Positions 34,587 to 43,703 of a stretch of 59,780 nt of DNA are shown here, piece after piece. The position numbers and the translations under genes were made by a program. Source of the stretch: Arthrobacter sulfonylureivorans (GTDB lineage: Bacteria; Actinomycetota; Actinomycetes; Actinomycetales; Micrococcaceae). The notes under the pieces are model-generated. The model was not told where the DNA came from. It did no database searches and saw nothing but the letters and a program-made list of their open reading frames with translations. The stretch's first letter is position 1, and each line of letters begins with the position of its first letter. Location of the stretch: contig RJAE01000017.1 of NCBI GenBank assembly GCA_004000035.1, positions 1 to 59,780 on the forward strand. The letters run 5' to 3'.

Positions 34587-35456
34587 ATGCCCAGCGGGCA
34601 GGATACAAACGTGGACGCGGAAACGGCTTTGGAGTTGATGGGCGGAATAGCGCGCTGGAAGGCATTACACGACGTGGGCGTACGCGCCGGAGAACTGGCA
34701 CGCGCCGTGGCAGCGGGCAGCGTCCTTCGGCCCGGTCACGGCATCTACGCTTTGCCGGGGATCGAACCGGAGGTCACAGCTGCCGTGCGGGCCGGCGCAT
34801 CCCTTGGTTGCGTAAGCGCGGCACAGTCCCACGGACTGTGGGTGCACAGAATGCACGGCCTGCACCTCAGCGCCCCTAGGTCCGTGCCTGACGTCCGCTA
34901 CGGCAGAGTGCATAGGCTGCGTCGGGCGTACGGTCCGGTAGTGCCGGTGGAAGTCTGTCTTCGCCAAGTGATGGCTTGCCTGCCATTGTCAGAGGCCTTG
35001 GTGATTGCGGAATCTGCTGTGGTCAAGAGCCTGGTGACAGTCGAGGACCTCCACCGGCTCAGCGCCGGCAGGGGCAGCAAACGAGCGGGGCGGGTCATCG
35101 AGGCCATCAACCCGGGCTCCGAGTCCGCTCCGGAAACGTTGGCGCGGCATACGCTCCAGGAGGCTGGGTATACCGTGGTGTGCCAGCGAAGGATCAACCG
35201 CGTGGGCCGTGTGGACCTGGAGGTAGAAGGTCGATTACTCCTGGAAATCGATGGCCGGGTCCACCACTCCGATGAGCAATCGTTTACCGAGGACCGCCGC
35301 CGCTGGAACGAGCTGACCATCATGGGCCTCGATCTGCTGGTAGTGCCGGCCAAGCAGGTGCTCGCCTACCCCAGATCAATACTCGTGCCGGTTCGCCGCT
35401 ATTTTGCCGAACGCGGGGATACCCACGCCGTGGCCAGCGCTGTCTTTGCCGCCTGA
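34587..35456 (+). CDS. DUF559 (Vsr-like fold) protein with AbiEi-like N-terminus
   Basis: A 289-residue protein. Residues about 15-60 resemble the winged-helix of AbiEi-type antitoxin/regulator proteins (ARWKALHDVGVRAGELARAV then a GIYALPG turn). The C-terminal part (about 185-275) is a DUF559 domain of the Vsr/restriction-endonuclease fold: INRVGRVDLEVEGRLLLEID then GRVHHSDEQSFTEDRRRWNE, where Asp, Glu-Ile-Asp and the downstream basic residues would form the nuclease site. This architecture is abundant in Micrococcaceae, and its function is unknown. ATG 34587 is used; the long upstream frame crosses the tandem repeats and is improbable. Confidence 0.8.
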   Translation: MPSGQDTNVDAETALELMGGIARWKALHDVGVRAGELARAVAAGSVLRPGHGIYALPGIEPEVTAAVRAGASLGCVSAAQSHGLWVHRMHGLHLSAPRSVPDVRYGRVHRLRRAYGPVVPVEVCLRQVMACLPLSEALVIAESAVVKSLVTVEDLHRLSAGRGSKRAGRVIEAINPGSESAPETLARHTLQEAGYTVVCQRRINRVGRVDLEVEGRLLLEIDGRVHHSDEQSFTEDRRRWNELTIMGLDLLVVPAKQVLAYPRSILVPVRRYFAERGDTHAVASAVFAA

Positions 35457-35640
35457 GCCGCCCTTTGCCAGATCGAGCCCAGCAGCCGGCGCCACAATCG
35501 GCCCGGGCGTGAGTGGGCGGGCAAGGTTGCTTCACCACTTGACCCCGAAATCTCAGCGATCACACGGTGCAGCCTTGATGCGGTGGTTCACCGGCAGTAC
35601 CAATGTGGCGTCGGCTGTTCGTGAGGGCAGGAAGCCGGTG

Positions 35641-35743
35641 CCGGGCGTGGCAGACGGGCGAACCCCAACCGGGCGTGGCAGACGGGCGAACCCCAACCAG
35701 GCGTGGCAGACGGGCGAACCCCACCCGGGCCTGCCACGCCTGG
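35641..35743. repeat. Three 28-bp tandem repeats ending in a perfect inverted repeat
   Basis: CCGGGCGTGGCAGACGGGCG begins identical 28-bp units at 35641 and 35669; a third unit at 35697 differs at two positions. CTGCCACGCCTGG at 35731-35743 is the exact reverse complement of the beginning of unit three (35697-35709), giving a 13-bp stem with a 21-nt loop. The array lies in the 406-bp gap between the convergent DUF559 and acnA genes. There are no spacers, so it is not a CRISPR array. Confidence 0.8.
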
Positions 35744-35804
35744 GCGCCCAAGCCCGTTGTAGCACCCGGCTCGGATGGGTGAAACCAGACTCAGAGACGC
35801 CAAA

Positions 35805-35834
35805 GGCGGGCGTCCGGTTGCCCGGACGCCCGCC
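35805..35834 (-). terminator. Terminator of acnA
   Basis: GGCGGGCGTCCGG at 35805-35817 and CCGGACGCCCGCC at 35822-35834 form a perfect 13-bp stem with a 4-nt loop. On the minus strand it is followed by TTTGG, 28 bp after the acnA stop. Confidence 0.8.
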
Positions 35835-35862
35835 CTGTTGACGTTGACGCGTTATGCAGTGA

Positions 35863-38736
35863 CTAGCTGGCCGAGATCTGACGCAGCACGTACTGCAGAA
35901 TGCCGCCGTTGCGGTAGTAGTCGGCTTCGCCCGGCGTGTCGATGCGCACCACGGCGTCGAAGCTCTTGGTGGAGCCGTCCTCGGCGGTGGCGGTGACCTT
36001 CAGCGTCTTCGGCGTGGTGCCCTCGTTCAGAGCGGTCACACCCGAGATGGAGAAGGTCTCCGTGCCGGAGAGGCCCAGCGATGCAGCGGACTCGCCGGCC
36101 GGGAACTGCAGCGGGAGCACGCCCATGCCAATCAGGTTCGAGCGGTGGATGCGCTCGAAGCTTTCGGCGATGACCGCCTTGACGCCCAGCAGCGCGGTGC
36201 CCTTGGCAGCCCAGTCGCGGGACGAGCCGGAGCCGTATTCCTTGCCTGCCAGCACCACCAGGGGAGTTCCGGCTGCCTGGTAGTTCATCGCCGCGTCGTA
36301 GATGTACGCCTGCGGACCACCGGTCTGGCTGAAGTCGCGGGTGAAGCCGCCCTCCACGTTGTCCAGCAGCTGGTTGCGCAGCCGGATGTTGGCGAAGGTG
36401 CCGCGGATCATCACTTCGTGGTTGCCACGGCGGGAACCGTAGGAGTTGAAGTCCTTGCGCTCCACGCCGTTCTCCAGCAGGTAGCGACCTGCCGGGCTGT
36501 CCGACTTGAAGGAACCGGCCGGGGAGATGTGGTCGGTGGTGACCGAGTCGCCCAGCTTGGCCAGCACGCGGGCACCGCTGATGTCCTGAACCGGCTCCGG
36601 CTGCGCGCTCATGCCCTCGAAGTACGGTGGCTTCCGCACGTAGGTGGAGTTCGGATCCCAGGCGAAGGTGTCGCCCTCGGGGGTCTCAAGTGCCTTCCAA
36701 CGGTCGTCGCCGTCGAACACGCCCTCGTAGCCCTTGGCGAACATCTCCTTGTTGATCGAGGAGTCGATCACCTGCTGGACCTCGACCGGGTTCGGCCAGA
36801 TGTCCTTCAGGAACACGTCGTTGCCCTCCGGGTCCTGGCCCAGCGGCTGCTTCTCGAAGTCAAAGTCCATGGTGCCGGCCAGGGCGTAAGCGACGACCAG
36901 CGGCGGGGACGCCAGGTAGTTCATCTTGACGTCCGGGTTGATCCGGCCTTCGAAGTTGCGGTTGCCGGACAGGACCGAGGTGATGGAGAGGTCGTTGTCC
37001 TGAATGGCCTGCGAGATTTCGGGCTCCAGCGGGCCGGAGTTGCCGATGCAGGTGGCGCAGCCGTAGCCGACCACGAAGAAGCCGAGCTTCTCCAGGTACG
37101 GGATCAGGCCGGACTGTTCGTAGTAGTCGGTGACGACCTTGGACCCCGGGGCGATGGAGGTCTTGACCCACGGCTTGGAGGCCAGGCCCTTTTCCACCGC
37201 GTTGCGGGCCAGGACGGCCGCGGCCAGCATCACCGACGGGTTGGAGGTGTTCGTGCAGGAGGTGATGGACGCGATTGAAACCGCACCGTGGTCCAGCTCG
37301 AACTCGCGACCGTCTTCCATGCTGACGTGCACGCGCTTGGAGGGGCGGCCGTCGCTGGGCAGTGCAACGTGACGCCCCTGGGCAGCCGAACCGCCGGTGG
37401 GACGGTCGCCGGCCTGCGCGGCGCCAGCCTGCCCGGCGGCGGCCAGGGCAGCAGCGTGGCGGACCGTGGAAGTCATGGCCGGGACATCCGACGCCGGGAA
37501 GGACTCCTCGAGCGCCTCGTCCAGGGCGTCTTCGTTGTCCGAAGCCACGTAGTTCTGCAGATCCTTGCGGAACTGGTTCTTGGCCGTGGTCAGTTCGATC
37601 CGGTCCTGTGGGCGCTTCGGTCCGGCGATGGACGGCACCACGGTGGACAGATCCAGCTCAAGGTACTCGGAGAACTTCAGTTCGCGGGACGGGTCGTGCC
37701 AGAGGCCCTGCTCCTTGGTGTACGCCTCGACCAGGGCGACGTTTTCCTCCGAGCGGCCGGTCAGGCGCAGGTATTCGAGGGTTACGTCGTCGATCGGGAA
37801 CATTGCGGCCGTGGAGCCGAACTCCGGGCTCATGTTGCCGATGGTGGCACGGTTGGCCAGCGGCACCGCTGCCACGCCTTCACCGTAGAATTCGACGAAC
37901 TTGCCCACCACGCCGTGTTTGCGCAGCATTTCGGTGATGGTCAGGACCACGTCCGTGGCGGTCGCGCCGGCCGGGATGGAGCCGGTGAGCTTGAAACCGA
38001 CAACGCGCGGAATCAGCATGGAGACGGGCTGGCCCAGCATGGCGGCCTCGGCCTCGATGCCACCAACGCCCCAGCCGAGCACGCCCAGGCCGTTGACCAT
38101 GGTGGTGTGCGAGTCGGTGCCCACCAGCGTGTCCGGGTAGGCGCGCAGCTTGCCGTCGACCTCGCGGGTCATGACGGTGCGGGCCAAGTACTCGATGTTG
38201 ACCTGGTGCACGATGCCTGTTCCCGGCGGGACGACCTTGAAGTCTTCGAACGCGGTCTGGCCCCAGCGCAGGAACTGGTAGCGCTCACCGTTGCGCTGGT
38301 ATTCGATCTCCATGTTGCGCTCCAGCGCGCCGGCATTGCCGAACACGTCGATCTGGACCGAGTGGTCGATGACCAGTTCGGCCGGAGCCAGCGGGTTCAC
38401 GCGCTTCGGATCGCCGCCGAGGTCCTTGACGGCCTCGCGCATGGTGGCCAGGTCCACGACGCAGGGAACACCAGTGAAGTCCTGCATGATCACGCGGGCG
38501 GGGGTGAACTGGATTTCGGTGTCCGGCTCCGCGTCGGGATTCCAACCGGCCAAGGCGCGGACGTGGTCCGCGGTGATGTTCGCACCATCTTCGGTGCGGA
38601 GCAGGTTCTCCAGCAGGACCTTGAGGCTGAACGGAAGGCTCTCGGCACCTTCTACTGAACTCAGCCGGAAAATTTCGTATTCGGCACCGGCGACGTTCAA
38701 GACGCCTTTGGAACCGAAGCTGTCCACATTACTCAT
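35863..38736 (-). CDS. acnA: Aconitate hydratase A
   Basis: TCA-cycle enzyme interconverting citrate and isocitrate through a [4Fe-4S] cluster. The 957-residue protein has the three cluster ligands Cys494 (SCTNTSN), Cys560 and Cys563 ([12 protein letters not shown]). The swivel domain contains [20 protein letters not shown] and the active Ser/Arg segment [16 protein letters not shown]. Start ATG 38736 is preceded by GGAG. It is longer than E. coli AcnA (891) because of an insert at about 395-460 carrying [19 protein letters not shown] and an Ala/Gly-rich stretch, a feature of actinobacterial aconitases. It is monocistronic with a strong terminator. Confidence 0.96.
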   Translation of the reverse strand: MSNVDSFGSKGVLNVAGAEYEIFRLSSVEGAESLPFSLKVLLENLLRTEDGANITADHVRALAGWNPDAEPDTEIQFTPARVIMQDFTGVPCVVDLATMREAVKDLGGDPKRVNPLAPAELVIDHSVQIDVFGNAGALERNMEIEYQRNGERYQFLRWGQTAFEDFKVVPPGTGIVHQVNIEYLARTVMTREVDGKLRAYPDTLVGTDSHTTMVNGLGVLGWGVGGIEAEAAMLGQPVSMLIPRVVGFKLTGSIPAGATATDVVLTITEMLRKHGVVGKFVEFYGEGVAAVPLANRATIGNMSPEFGSTAAMFPIDDVTLEYLRLTGRSEENVALVEAYTKEQGLWHDPSRELKFSEYLELDLSTVVPSIAGPKRPQDRIELTTAKNQFRKDLQNYVASDNEDALDEALEESFPASDVPAMTSTVRHAAALAAAGQAGAAQAGDRPTGGSAAQGRHVALPSDGRPSKRVHVSMEDGREFELDHGAVSIASITSCTNTSNPSVMLAAAVLARNAVEKGLASKPWVKTSIAPGSKVVTDYYEQSGLIPYLEKLGFFVVGYGCATCIGNSGPLEPEISQAIQDNDLSITSVLSGNRNFEGRINPDVKMNYLASPPLVVAYALAGTMDFDFEKQPLGQDPEGNDVFLKDIWPNPVEVQQVIDSSINKEMFAKGYEGVFDGDDRWKALETPEGDTFAWDPNSTYVRKPPYFEGMSAQPEPVQDISGARVLAKLGDSVTTDHISPAGSFKSDSPAGRYLLENGVERKDFNSYGSRRGNHEVMIRGTFANIRLRNQLLDNVEGGFTRDFSQTGGPQAYIYDAAMNYQAAGTPLVVLAGKEYGSGSSRDWAAKGTALLGVKAVIAESFERIHRSNLIGMGVLPLQFPAGESAASLGLSGTETFSISGVTALNEGTTPKTLKVTATAEDGSTKSFDAVVRIDTPGEADYYRNGGILQYVLRQISAS

Positions 38737-38796
38737 AACAGGACTCCTCTCGCCACACTTTATCTTTGTCCGGGCGGCAACCACCCGCTAGTTAGG

Positions 38797-38818
38797 CCTC
38801 CCTAAGTGTGAAGGGAGG
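38797..38818 (-). terminator. Small hairpin after the RNA methyltransferase gene
   Basis: CCTCCCT at 38797-38803 and AGGGAGG at 38812-38818 make a 7-bp stem with an 8-nt loop, about 60 bp before the acnA start. It may end the upstream methyltransferase transcript. Confidence 0.4.
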
Positions 38819-38988
38819 GCTGCGGGTTCGGCCTCTGGTCGGCTGGCACGCCCACGCCCGCAGAATCTGCAGGGCAGAGACAATATGCACCGTCCGGAAC
38901 CGCTGCTCCCATCCTAGCCGCTAGCGGGTTTACCGGAACCGGAGCGCCGTCCGAGGCCTGCGTCACAGCTGGGAACGAGCGGCTGCGT

Positions 38989-40305
38989 TCAGTTGTTGCC
39001 GGGCGTGAGCACAGCGAATGACTCCATGTGGTGCGTGTGCGGGTACAGGTCGAAGACTCGCAGCGAATCGAGGTTCCAGCCCAGCTGCAGGAAGTAGCCA
39101 AGGTCGCGGGCGAAGGACGCCGGATCGCACGCAACATAGCCAACCACGCGGGGATTCCGGGAGGCCACCGCCTGCACCACCGCCTTGCCGGCGCCGGCGC
39201 GGGGCGGATCAAGCACGACGGCGTCCAGCACCTGGGCCTGCGAGCGCAGCACCCGCTCCACCTTGCCTTGGACGATCTCGATCTGACCGAAGCCGTGCAG
39301 GTTCTTCCGCGCGTCCTTGCTGGCCGCCGGAGATCCCTCGACGGAGAGCACGTTGCCCGTGACGCCGACGGCATCGGCCAGCGGCGCCGTGAACAGTCCG
39401 GCCCCTGCGTACAGATCGGCCACGCGCTCCCCCGCCCGTGGCGCGACGCCGTCCAACACCGCTGACGTCAGGGTGGCCGGTGCCAGCCGGTGGATCTGCC
39501 AGAAGCCCTCGCCGGTCACCCTGTACTGGTGGGGCCCGCTGGTTTCGGCTACCCAGGTACGTCCCCGCAGCCGGGTGAGCCGTCCCGGCTCTGGCTCCCA
39601 GATTGCCACCGACACACCGGGCTCGATCCGCTCGGCAAGCTTCGCCAGCCGCTTCGGCGTGGTCCCGGCGGCGGGTACCAGCAGCACCAGCGGGGTGCTG
39701 CCGTCGGCCGGGGCTGCGACCTCTACACGCTCCAGCCCGGTCAGGTCCAGGTCCCACAGCCGCAAGTCGTTGATGGCGTCCACGGCCAGCGGCATGTCCT
39801 TGACGGAAATCAGCTCGTCAGAGCGGTGCGCATGCATAGCCAGGCGCCCATCCGGCCCCACGCCAAAGGCGGCACGCGTGCGCCAGCCGAGTCCGTCGTC
39901 GTACTCCCCCTCCGGAGCTTCTACGGTCACCTCACGTTCCAGCTTGGCCAGCCGTTGCAGCTGTTCCGCGAAGATCTGGCCTTTCAGCCGGCGCTGGGCG
40001 GCCAGCGCAATGTGACCGAATTCGGCGCCGCCCACCGGGGGCCGTCCGGCTTTCGCGGCGGCCAGTGCATTGGCCGGCGCCCACGGATGCTCCACCCGGT
40101 CGGCGGACGCCTCCAGTACCTCCACCGTGTCTGCGCGCCAGAAGCCTGCGTCCGCTCCGCCGTCGGTCACCCGTGCCAGCACGCGTTCACCCGGAAGCGC
40201 GTGCCGGACGAAGACCACGCGGCCCTCGTGCCGTGCGACGAAGTGGCCTCCGTGCGCGGGCGCACCGATGCTCAGTTCGATCAACTGCGGCGCGGGTTCG
40301 GTCAT
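38989..40305 (-). CDS. TRAM-domain class I SAM-dependent RNA methyltransferase (TrmA/RlmD-like)
   Basis: A 438-residue protein, orthologous by position and content to M. tuberculosis Rv2689c. The N-terminal TRAM domain (about 8-60: IGAPAHGGHFVARHEGRVVF, HALPGERVLARV) is followed by a central domain and a Rossmann methyltransferase with SAM motif ADLYAGAGLFTAPLAD, LDPPRAGAGK and the nucleophilic Cys in GYVACDPASFARDLGYF. Such enzymes make 5-methyluridine in tRNA or rRNA. The cluster-binding cysteines expected before HIALAAQRRLK (usually CGGC) are replaced by VGGAEF, so no [4Fe-4S] cluster is expected. Its start overlaps the end of the APC permease gene (ATGA). Confidence 0.9.
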   Translation of the reverse strand: MTEPAPQLIELSIGAPAHGGHFVARHEGRVVFVRHALPGERVLARVTDGGADAGFWRADTVEVLEASADRVEHPWAPANALAAAKAGRPPVGGAEFGHIALAAQRRLKGQIFAEQLQRLAKLEREVTVEAPEGEYDDGLGWRTRAAFGVGPDGRLAMHAHRSDELISVKDMPLAVDAINDLRLWDLDLTGLERVEVAAPADGSTPLVLLVPAAGTTPKRLAKLAERIEPGVSVAIWEPEPGRLTRLRGRTWVAETSGPHQYRVTGEGFWQIHRLAPATLTSAVLDGVAPRAGERVADLYAGAGLFTAPLADAVGVTGNVLSVEGSPAASKDARKNLHGFGQIEIVQGKVERVLRSQAQVLDAVVLDPPRAGAGKAVVQAVASRNPRVVGYVACDPASFARDLGYFLQLGWNLDSLRVFDLYPHTHHMESFAVLTPGNN

Positions 40306-42311
40306 GGAAGCTCCTGGTATCGGCGGGCGGATTTGGAGGATGCCAGCTGCCACGGCACGCTGGCCACCATGACCCCCGGCTCGAAGTGCAGGCGGGTCTT
40401 GATCCTCAGCGCGGTCTGGTTGTGCACTAGCTGCTCCCACCAGCGTCCCACGACGTACTCCGGGATGTAGACCACCACCAGTTCGCGCGGCGAATCCCTG
40501 CGGATGCTTTTAATGTAGTCAATGATCGGCGTGGTGGTTTCGCGGTAGGGGGACGCCAGCACGGTGATCGAGACCGGGATGTTGAGTTTCTCCCAGTCGC
40601 TCAGGGTCCGCTCGGTCTGCTCGGGGTCCAGATCCACCACCACTGCATCGAGCCGCGACGGCCGCGATGCCCGGGCGAAGGCGAGTGCCCGAAGCACCGG
40701 CTTGCGCACGTGGGAGACCAGGATCACGGCGTGCACCCGCGACGGCAGCGCGGTGGTCGGCTGGTCCGGATCGAGCGCGAGCTCGCCGGCCACCTGGACG
40801 TAGTGGCGGTTAATGCTGTGCATGATCAGACCGAGCACCACGATGCCAAGTACGGCCAGCCAGGCCCCGAAGATGAACTTGCTGACCAGCACCACCACCA
40901 GCACCGTGACGGTCAGGATGAAGCCCACCAGGTTGATCAGCCGCGAACGCACCATCCGGTGCCGCACCGGCCGGTGCGGCGTGGCCCGGATTTCGCGCGA
41001 CCAGTGCCGGATCATGCCCAGCTGGCTGCAGGTGAAGGAAACGATGACGCCAATCACGTAGAGCGGGATCAGCCGGGTGACATCCGCGTTGAAGATCAGC
41101 ACCAGCACCACGGCCGCGGCCGCCAGCGCCAGCACGCCGTTGCTGTAGCTGAGCCGGTCCCCGCGGGTGCGCAACTGGCGGGGCAGGAAGCCGTCGGTGG
41201 CGAGGATCGAGGCCAGTTGCGGGAAGGCGTTGAACGCCGAATGGCTGGCCAGCACCAGGATGGCCGCGGTGGCCGCCACCATCAGGTAAAAGAGCAGGGC
41301 ACCGCCGCCGAAGACCGTTTCCGCCAATTGGCTCAGCACCGGGGACTGGTAGTAGCCGGCCGGCAGAGCCTCTCCGTTCAAGCGCAGTTGCTCGGCCGGA
41401 ACCTGCACCACCCGCACCTGCGTGGCGCGGGCCAGGTACATCACCGCCATGGTGATCACCGTCGCGGAAATGCCCAGCATCAGCAGCGCAAAACCCGCAT
41501 TCTTGGCCCGCGGTTTCTCGAAGGCGGGCACGTTGCTGGCCGGCGTCTCCACGCCCGTGAGTGCCGCGGCACCGGTGGAAAAGGCCCGCAGGACCAGGAG
41601 TGCGCCGGCCAAACCCATCAGGCCGGCCTCCATACCGGGTTCCGGGACGACGTCGAACGCGGCGCTGGGTGCCTCACCGAGGCTTCCAGCGAGGTCAAGG
41701 ACAAACCCCACCAGGCACATCAGCAGCACGGTGCCCACAAAGACGTAGGTGGCAACCGCCACGGTGCGCCTACCGCGGGCCAACCCGCGCAGATGCAGCA
41801 GGGCCAGCACCGCGATGCCGGCCACGGCTGCCCCGGGCTGCCAGCCGTTCAGCGCGGGAATGGCGGACACCAAGTAGTGGGCCGCGGAGGACATAGACAC
41901 TGCCACGGTGAGCACATAGTCCAGCATCAGGGCGGAGCCCACCGTGATGCCCGCCGGCTTGCCCAGGTTCTTGGTGGCTATCTCGTAGTCGCCGCCGACC
42001 GGATACGCATGGATGCTCTGGCGGTAGGAGGCCACCAGCACCAGCAGCACCATCATGACGGCCAGGCCGACCCAGGGTGCGATCGCAATGGCGGCCACTC
42101 CGGCCAACGCCAATGTGAGCAGGATTTCGTCCGGGGCATAGGCCACCGAGGAGAGCGCGTTCGCGGAGAAGACCGGCACCGCGAACCGGCGCGGTAGCGC
42201 TTCCTGCTTCAGCCGTTCGGTGCGGTATGGCTTGCCCACCAACACCCGCTTGAGGGCATCGAAAAATGTCAACACGCTTCGCTCGATGCGACAGGCAACA
42301 ACATGAGCCAA
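40302..42311 (-). CDS. APC-superfamily permease with C-terminal cytoplasmic domain
   Basis: The 669-residue protein corresponds by context to M. tuberculosis Rv2690c. Twelve TM helices cover about 45-480, starting RRFAVPVFSANALSSVAYAP, the APC opening with the conserved Gly/Ser-rich TM1, and including SFTCSQLGMIRHWSREIRAT near TM10. Residues about 520-660 form a soluble UspA-like domain (AVILVSHVRKPVLRALAFAR; VVVYIPEYVVGRWWEQLVHN). Related KimA/AmaP-type proteins carry K+ or amino acids, and the normal divergent neighbours are the CeoB/CeoC K+-uptake subunits, here 10 kb away. The start may instead be GTG 42275. Confidence 0.9.
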   Translation of the reverse strand: MAHVVACRIERSVLTFFDALKRVLVGKPYRTERLKQEALPRRFAVPVFSANALSSVAYAPDEILLTLALAGVAAIAIAPWVGLAVMMVLLVLVASYRQSIHAYPVGGDYEIATKNLGKPAGITVGSALMLDYVLTVAVSMSSAAHYLVSAIPALNGWQPGAAVAGIAVLALLHLRGLARGRRTVAVATYVFVGTVLLMCLVGFVLDLAGSLGEAPSAAFDVVPEPGMEAGLMGLAGALLVLRAFSTGAAALTGVETPASNVPAFEKPRAKNAGFALLMLGISATVITMAVMYLARATQVRVVQVPAEQLRLNGEALPAGYYQSPVLSQLAETVFGGGALLFYLMVAATAAILVLASHSAFNAFPQLASILATDGFLPRQLRTRGDRLSYSNGVLALAAAAVVLVLIFNADVTRLIPLYVIGVIVSFTCSQLGMIRHWSREIRATPHRPVRHRMVRSRLINLVGFILTVTVLVVVLVSKFIFGAWLAVLGIVVLGLIMHSINRHYVQVAGELALDPDQPTTALPSRVHAVILVSHVRKPVLRALAFARASRPSRLDAVVVDLDPEQTERTLSDWEKLNIPVSITVLASPYRETTTPIIDYIKSIRRDSPRELVVVYIPEYVVGRWWEQLVHNQTALRIKTRLHFEPGVMVASVPWQLASSKSARRYQELP

Positions 42312-42630
42312 TTCTTCACGGCTCCGAGTCTATGCCAGCGACGGGACGCCGGCCTTCGCCGCAGGACAGGCCGCTTGGCCGCAGCCCTGGCGCCCGAAAT
42401 TAGACAACGGGAACACCCGCCCACGGCATACGCCTTGAGCACGGGCGCCGGCCAACCTGGCGCCGCATGATCCTGCCGAACCCCGAATCTGAAGAGGCTG
42501 TGGAAACTCTGCCCTGCGATTTCATAGCCACGGAACCTCCGCCGGGGTTAGCATGTGCGTGTCAATGTGCGCTGACTCACACCAGCGTCCGGGGCCGTTC
42601 GACCCCAGGACTGCTTGCAAAGGAGTCTTG
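42312..42630. other. Intergenic region at the left edge of the inserted cassette
   Basis: The 319 bp between the divergent APC permease and the Zn-dehydrogenase. No inverted or direct repeat shared with the right edge near 52.6-52.75 kb was found by eye. A good ribosome site (AAAGGAG) precedes the dehydrogenase ATG. Promoter elements are not clear. Confidence 0.4.
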
Positions 42631-43641
42631 ATGGGCAACGCAGCCGCCGTGATGACCGGCTTGAACAGCATCGAGATTCAGGAGCGCCCGATGCCCGAGC
42701 CTGCCCCGGGCCAAGCCGTGATCCGGGTGGAAGCAGTGGGGGTCTGCGGCTCTGACGTCGCCTATTACCGCTACGGGAAGATCGGCCCGTTCGTCGTTGA
42801 CGGCCCATTCATCCTGGGCCACGAGGTCTCCGGCCAGGTGGTCGCCGTCGGCGACGGGGTGGACAATGTCAAGGTCGGTGACCGGGTGGCCGTGGAGCCG
42901 GGCACGCCGGACCGCAGCTGCGAAGAATGCCGGGCGGGACGCTACCACCTCTGCCCAAACCTGGAGTTCCTGGCCACCCCGCCCTACGACGGCGCACTGC
43001 TCCAGTATCTGGCCATGGACGCCCGCTGCTACTTCCCGATACCGGATTCGATGAGCTACGAGGACGGCGCCCTGCTCGAGCCGCTGTCCGTGGGGCTGTG
43101 GGGGTGCCAGCGGGCGAACCTCCAGGCCGGCGACGACGTGCTGATCACCGGTGCCGGGCCGGTTGGCCTGCTGGCCGCCGAAGCGGCGCGGGCCCTCGGC
43201 GCGGGGAGCGTTACGCTCACGGACATTTCCGACTACCGGCTCGGCGTCGCCAGCGACCACGGATTCGCCGTGGAGAAAAGCGACGCGCCCACCTCACGGA
43301 CCTTTGACATGCTGCTGGAATGTTCGGGTGCCCCCGGCGTTCTCGCTGCCGGGCTCGGCCGGTTGCACGAGGCCGGGCGGGCGGCCGTCATCGGCTTGGC
43401 CAAATCCGAGGAAGTGCCGCTGCCTCTGTCCACGCTCAATTGGAAAGAGATCACCATCTCGATGGTGAACCGGTACAAGGACACCTGGCCGTTGGGCATC
43501 GCCTTGGTTTCCTCCGGCCGGATCAATCTGGAGGGACTGGTGACGCACAGCTTTTCACTGCCGCAGACCGCGGCCGCACTGGAAAACACCTCCACCGAAC
43601 CCGAATCGCTCAAGGCGATGATCTACCCCCAGCGGCTCTGA
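42631..43641 (+). CDS. Zinc-dependent polyol/alcohol dehydrogenase (sorbitol/xylitol dehydrogenase-like)
   Basis: A 336-residue medium-chain dehydrogenase. Catalytic Zn ligands are Cys in GVCGSDVAYYRYG, His-Glu in ILGHEVSGQV, and Glu in LLEPLSVGLWGC. The Rossmann motif is VLITGAGPVGLLAAEAARAL. The lobe that normally binds structural Zn reads PGTPDRSCEECRAGRYHLC, with Asp where the first Cys belongs, so only three of four ligands remain, as in sorbitol dehydrogenases that lack structural Zn. It is the first gene of the polyol/pentose operon and would oxidise a polyol to a ketose for the kinase. The ATG at 42631 has AAAGGAG 8 nt upstream. Confidence 0.9.
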   Translation: MGNAAAVMTGLNSIEIQERPMPEPAPGQAVIRVEAVGVCGSDVAYYRYGKIGPFVVDGPFILGHEVSGQVVAVGDGVDNVKVGDRVAVEPGTPDRSCEECRAGRYHLCPNLEFLATPPYDGALLQYLAMDARCYFPIPDSMSYEDGALLEPLSVGLWGCQRANLQAGDDVLITGAGPVGLLAAEAARALGAGSVTLTDISDYRLGVASDHGFAVEKSDAPTSRTFDMLLECSGAPGVLAAGLGRLHEAGRAAVIGLAKSEEVPLPLSTLNWKEITISMVNRYKDTWPLGIALVSSGRINLEGLVTHSFSLPQTAAALENTSTEPESLKAMIYPQRL

Positions 43642-43703
43642 CCGCGGATGCCGGAAACGCAATAAACGGCAATGCGGCACACCACCAGTACAGAGGAGTT
43701 CCG

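Noticed and set aside
35641-35743. CRISPR array
   Set aside because: The repeats are directly adjacent with no spacers, and no cas genes are nearby.
37288-38658. Large antisense frame opposite aconitase
   Set aside because: Aconitase is intact with all cluster ligands; the antisense frame is a composition artefact.
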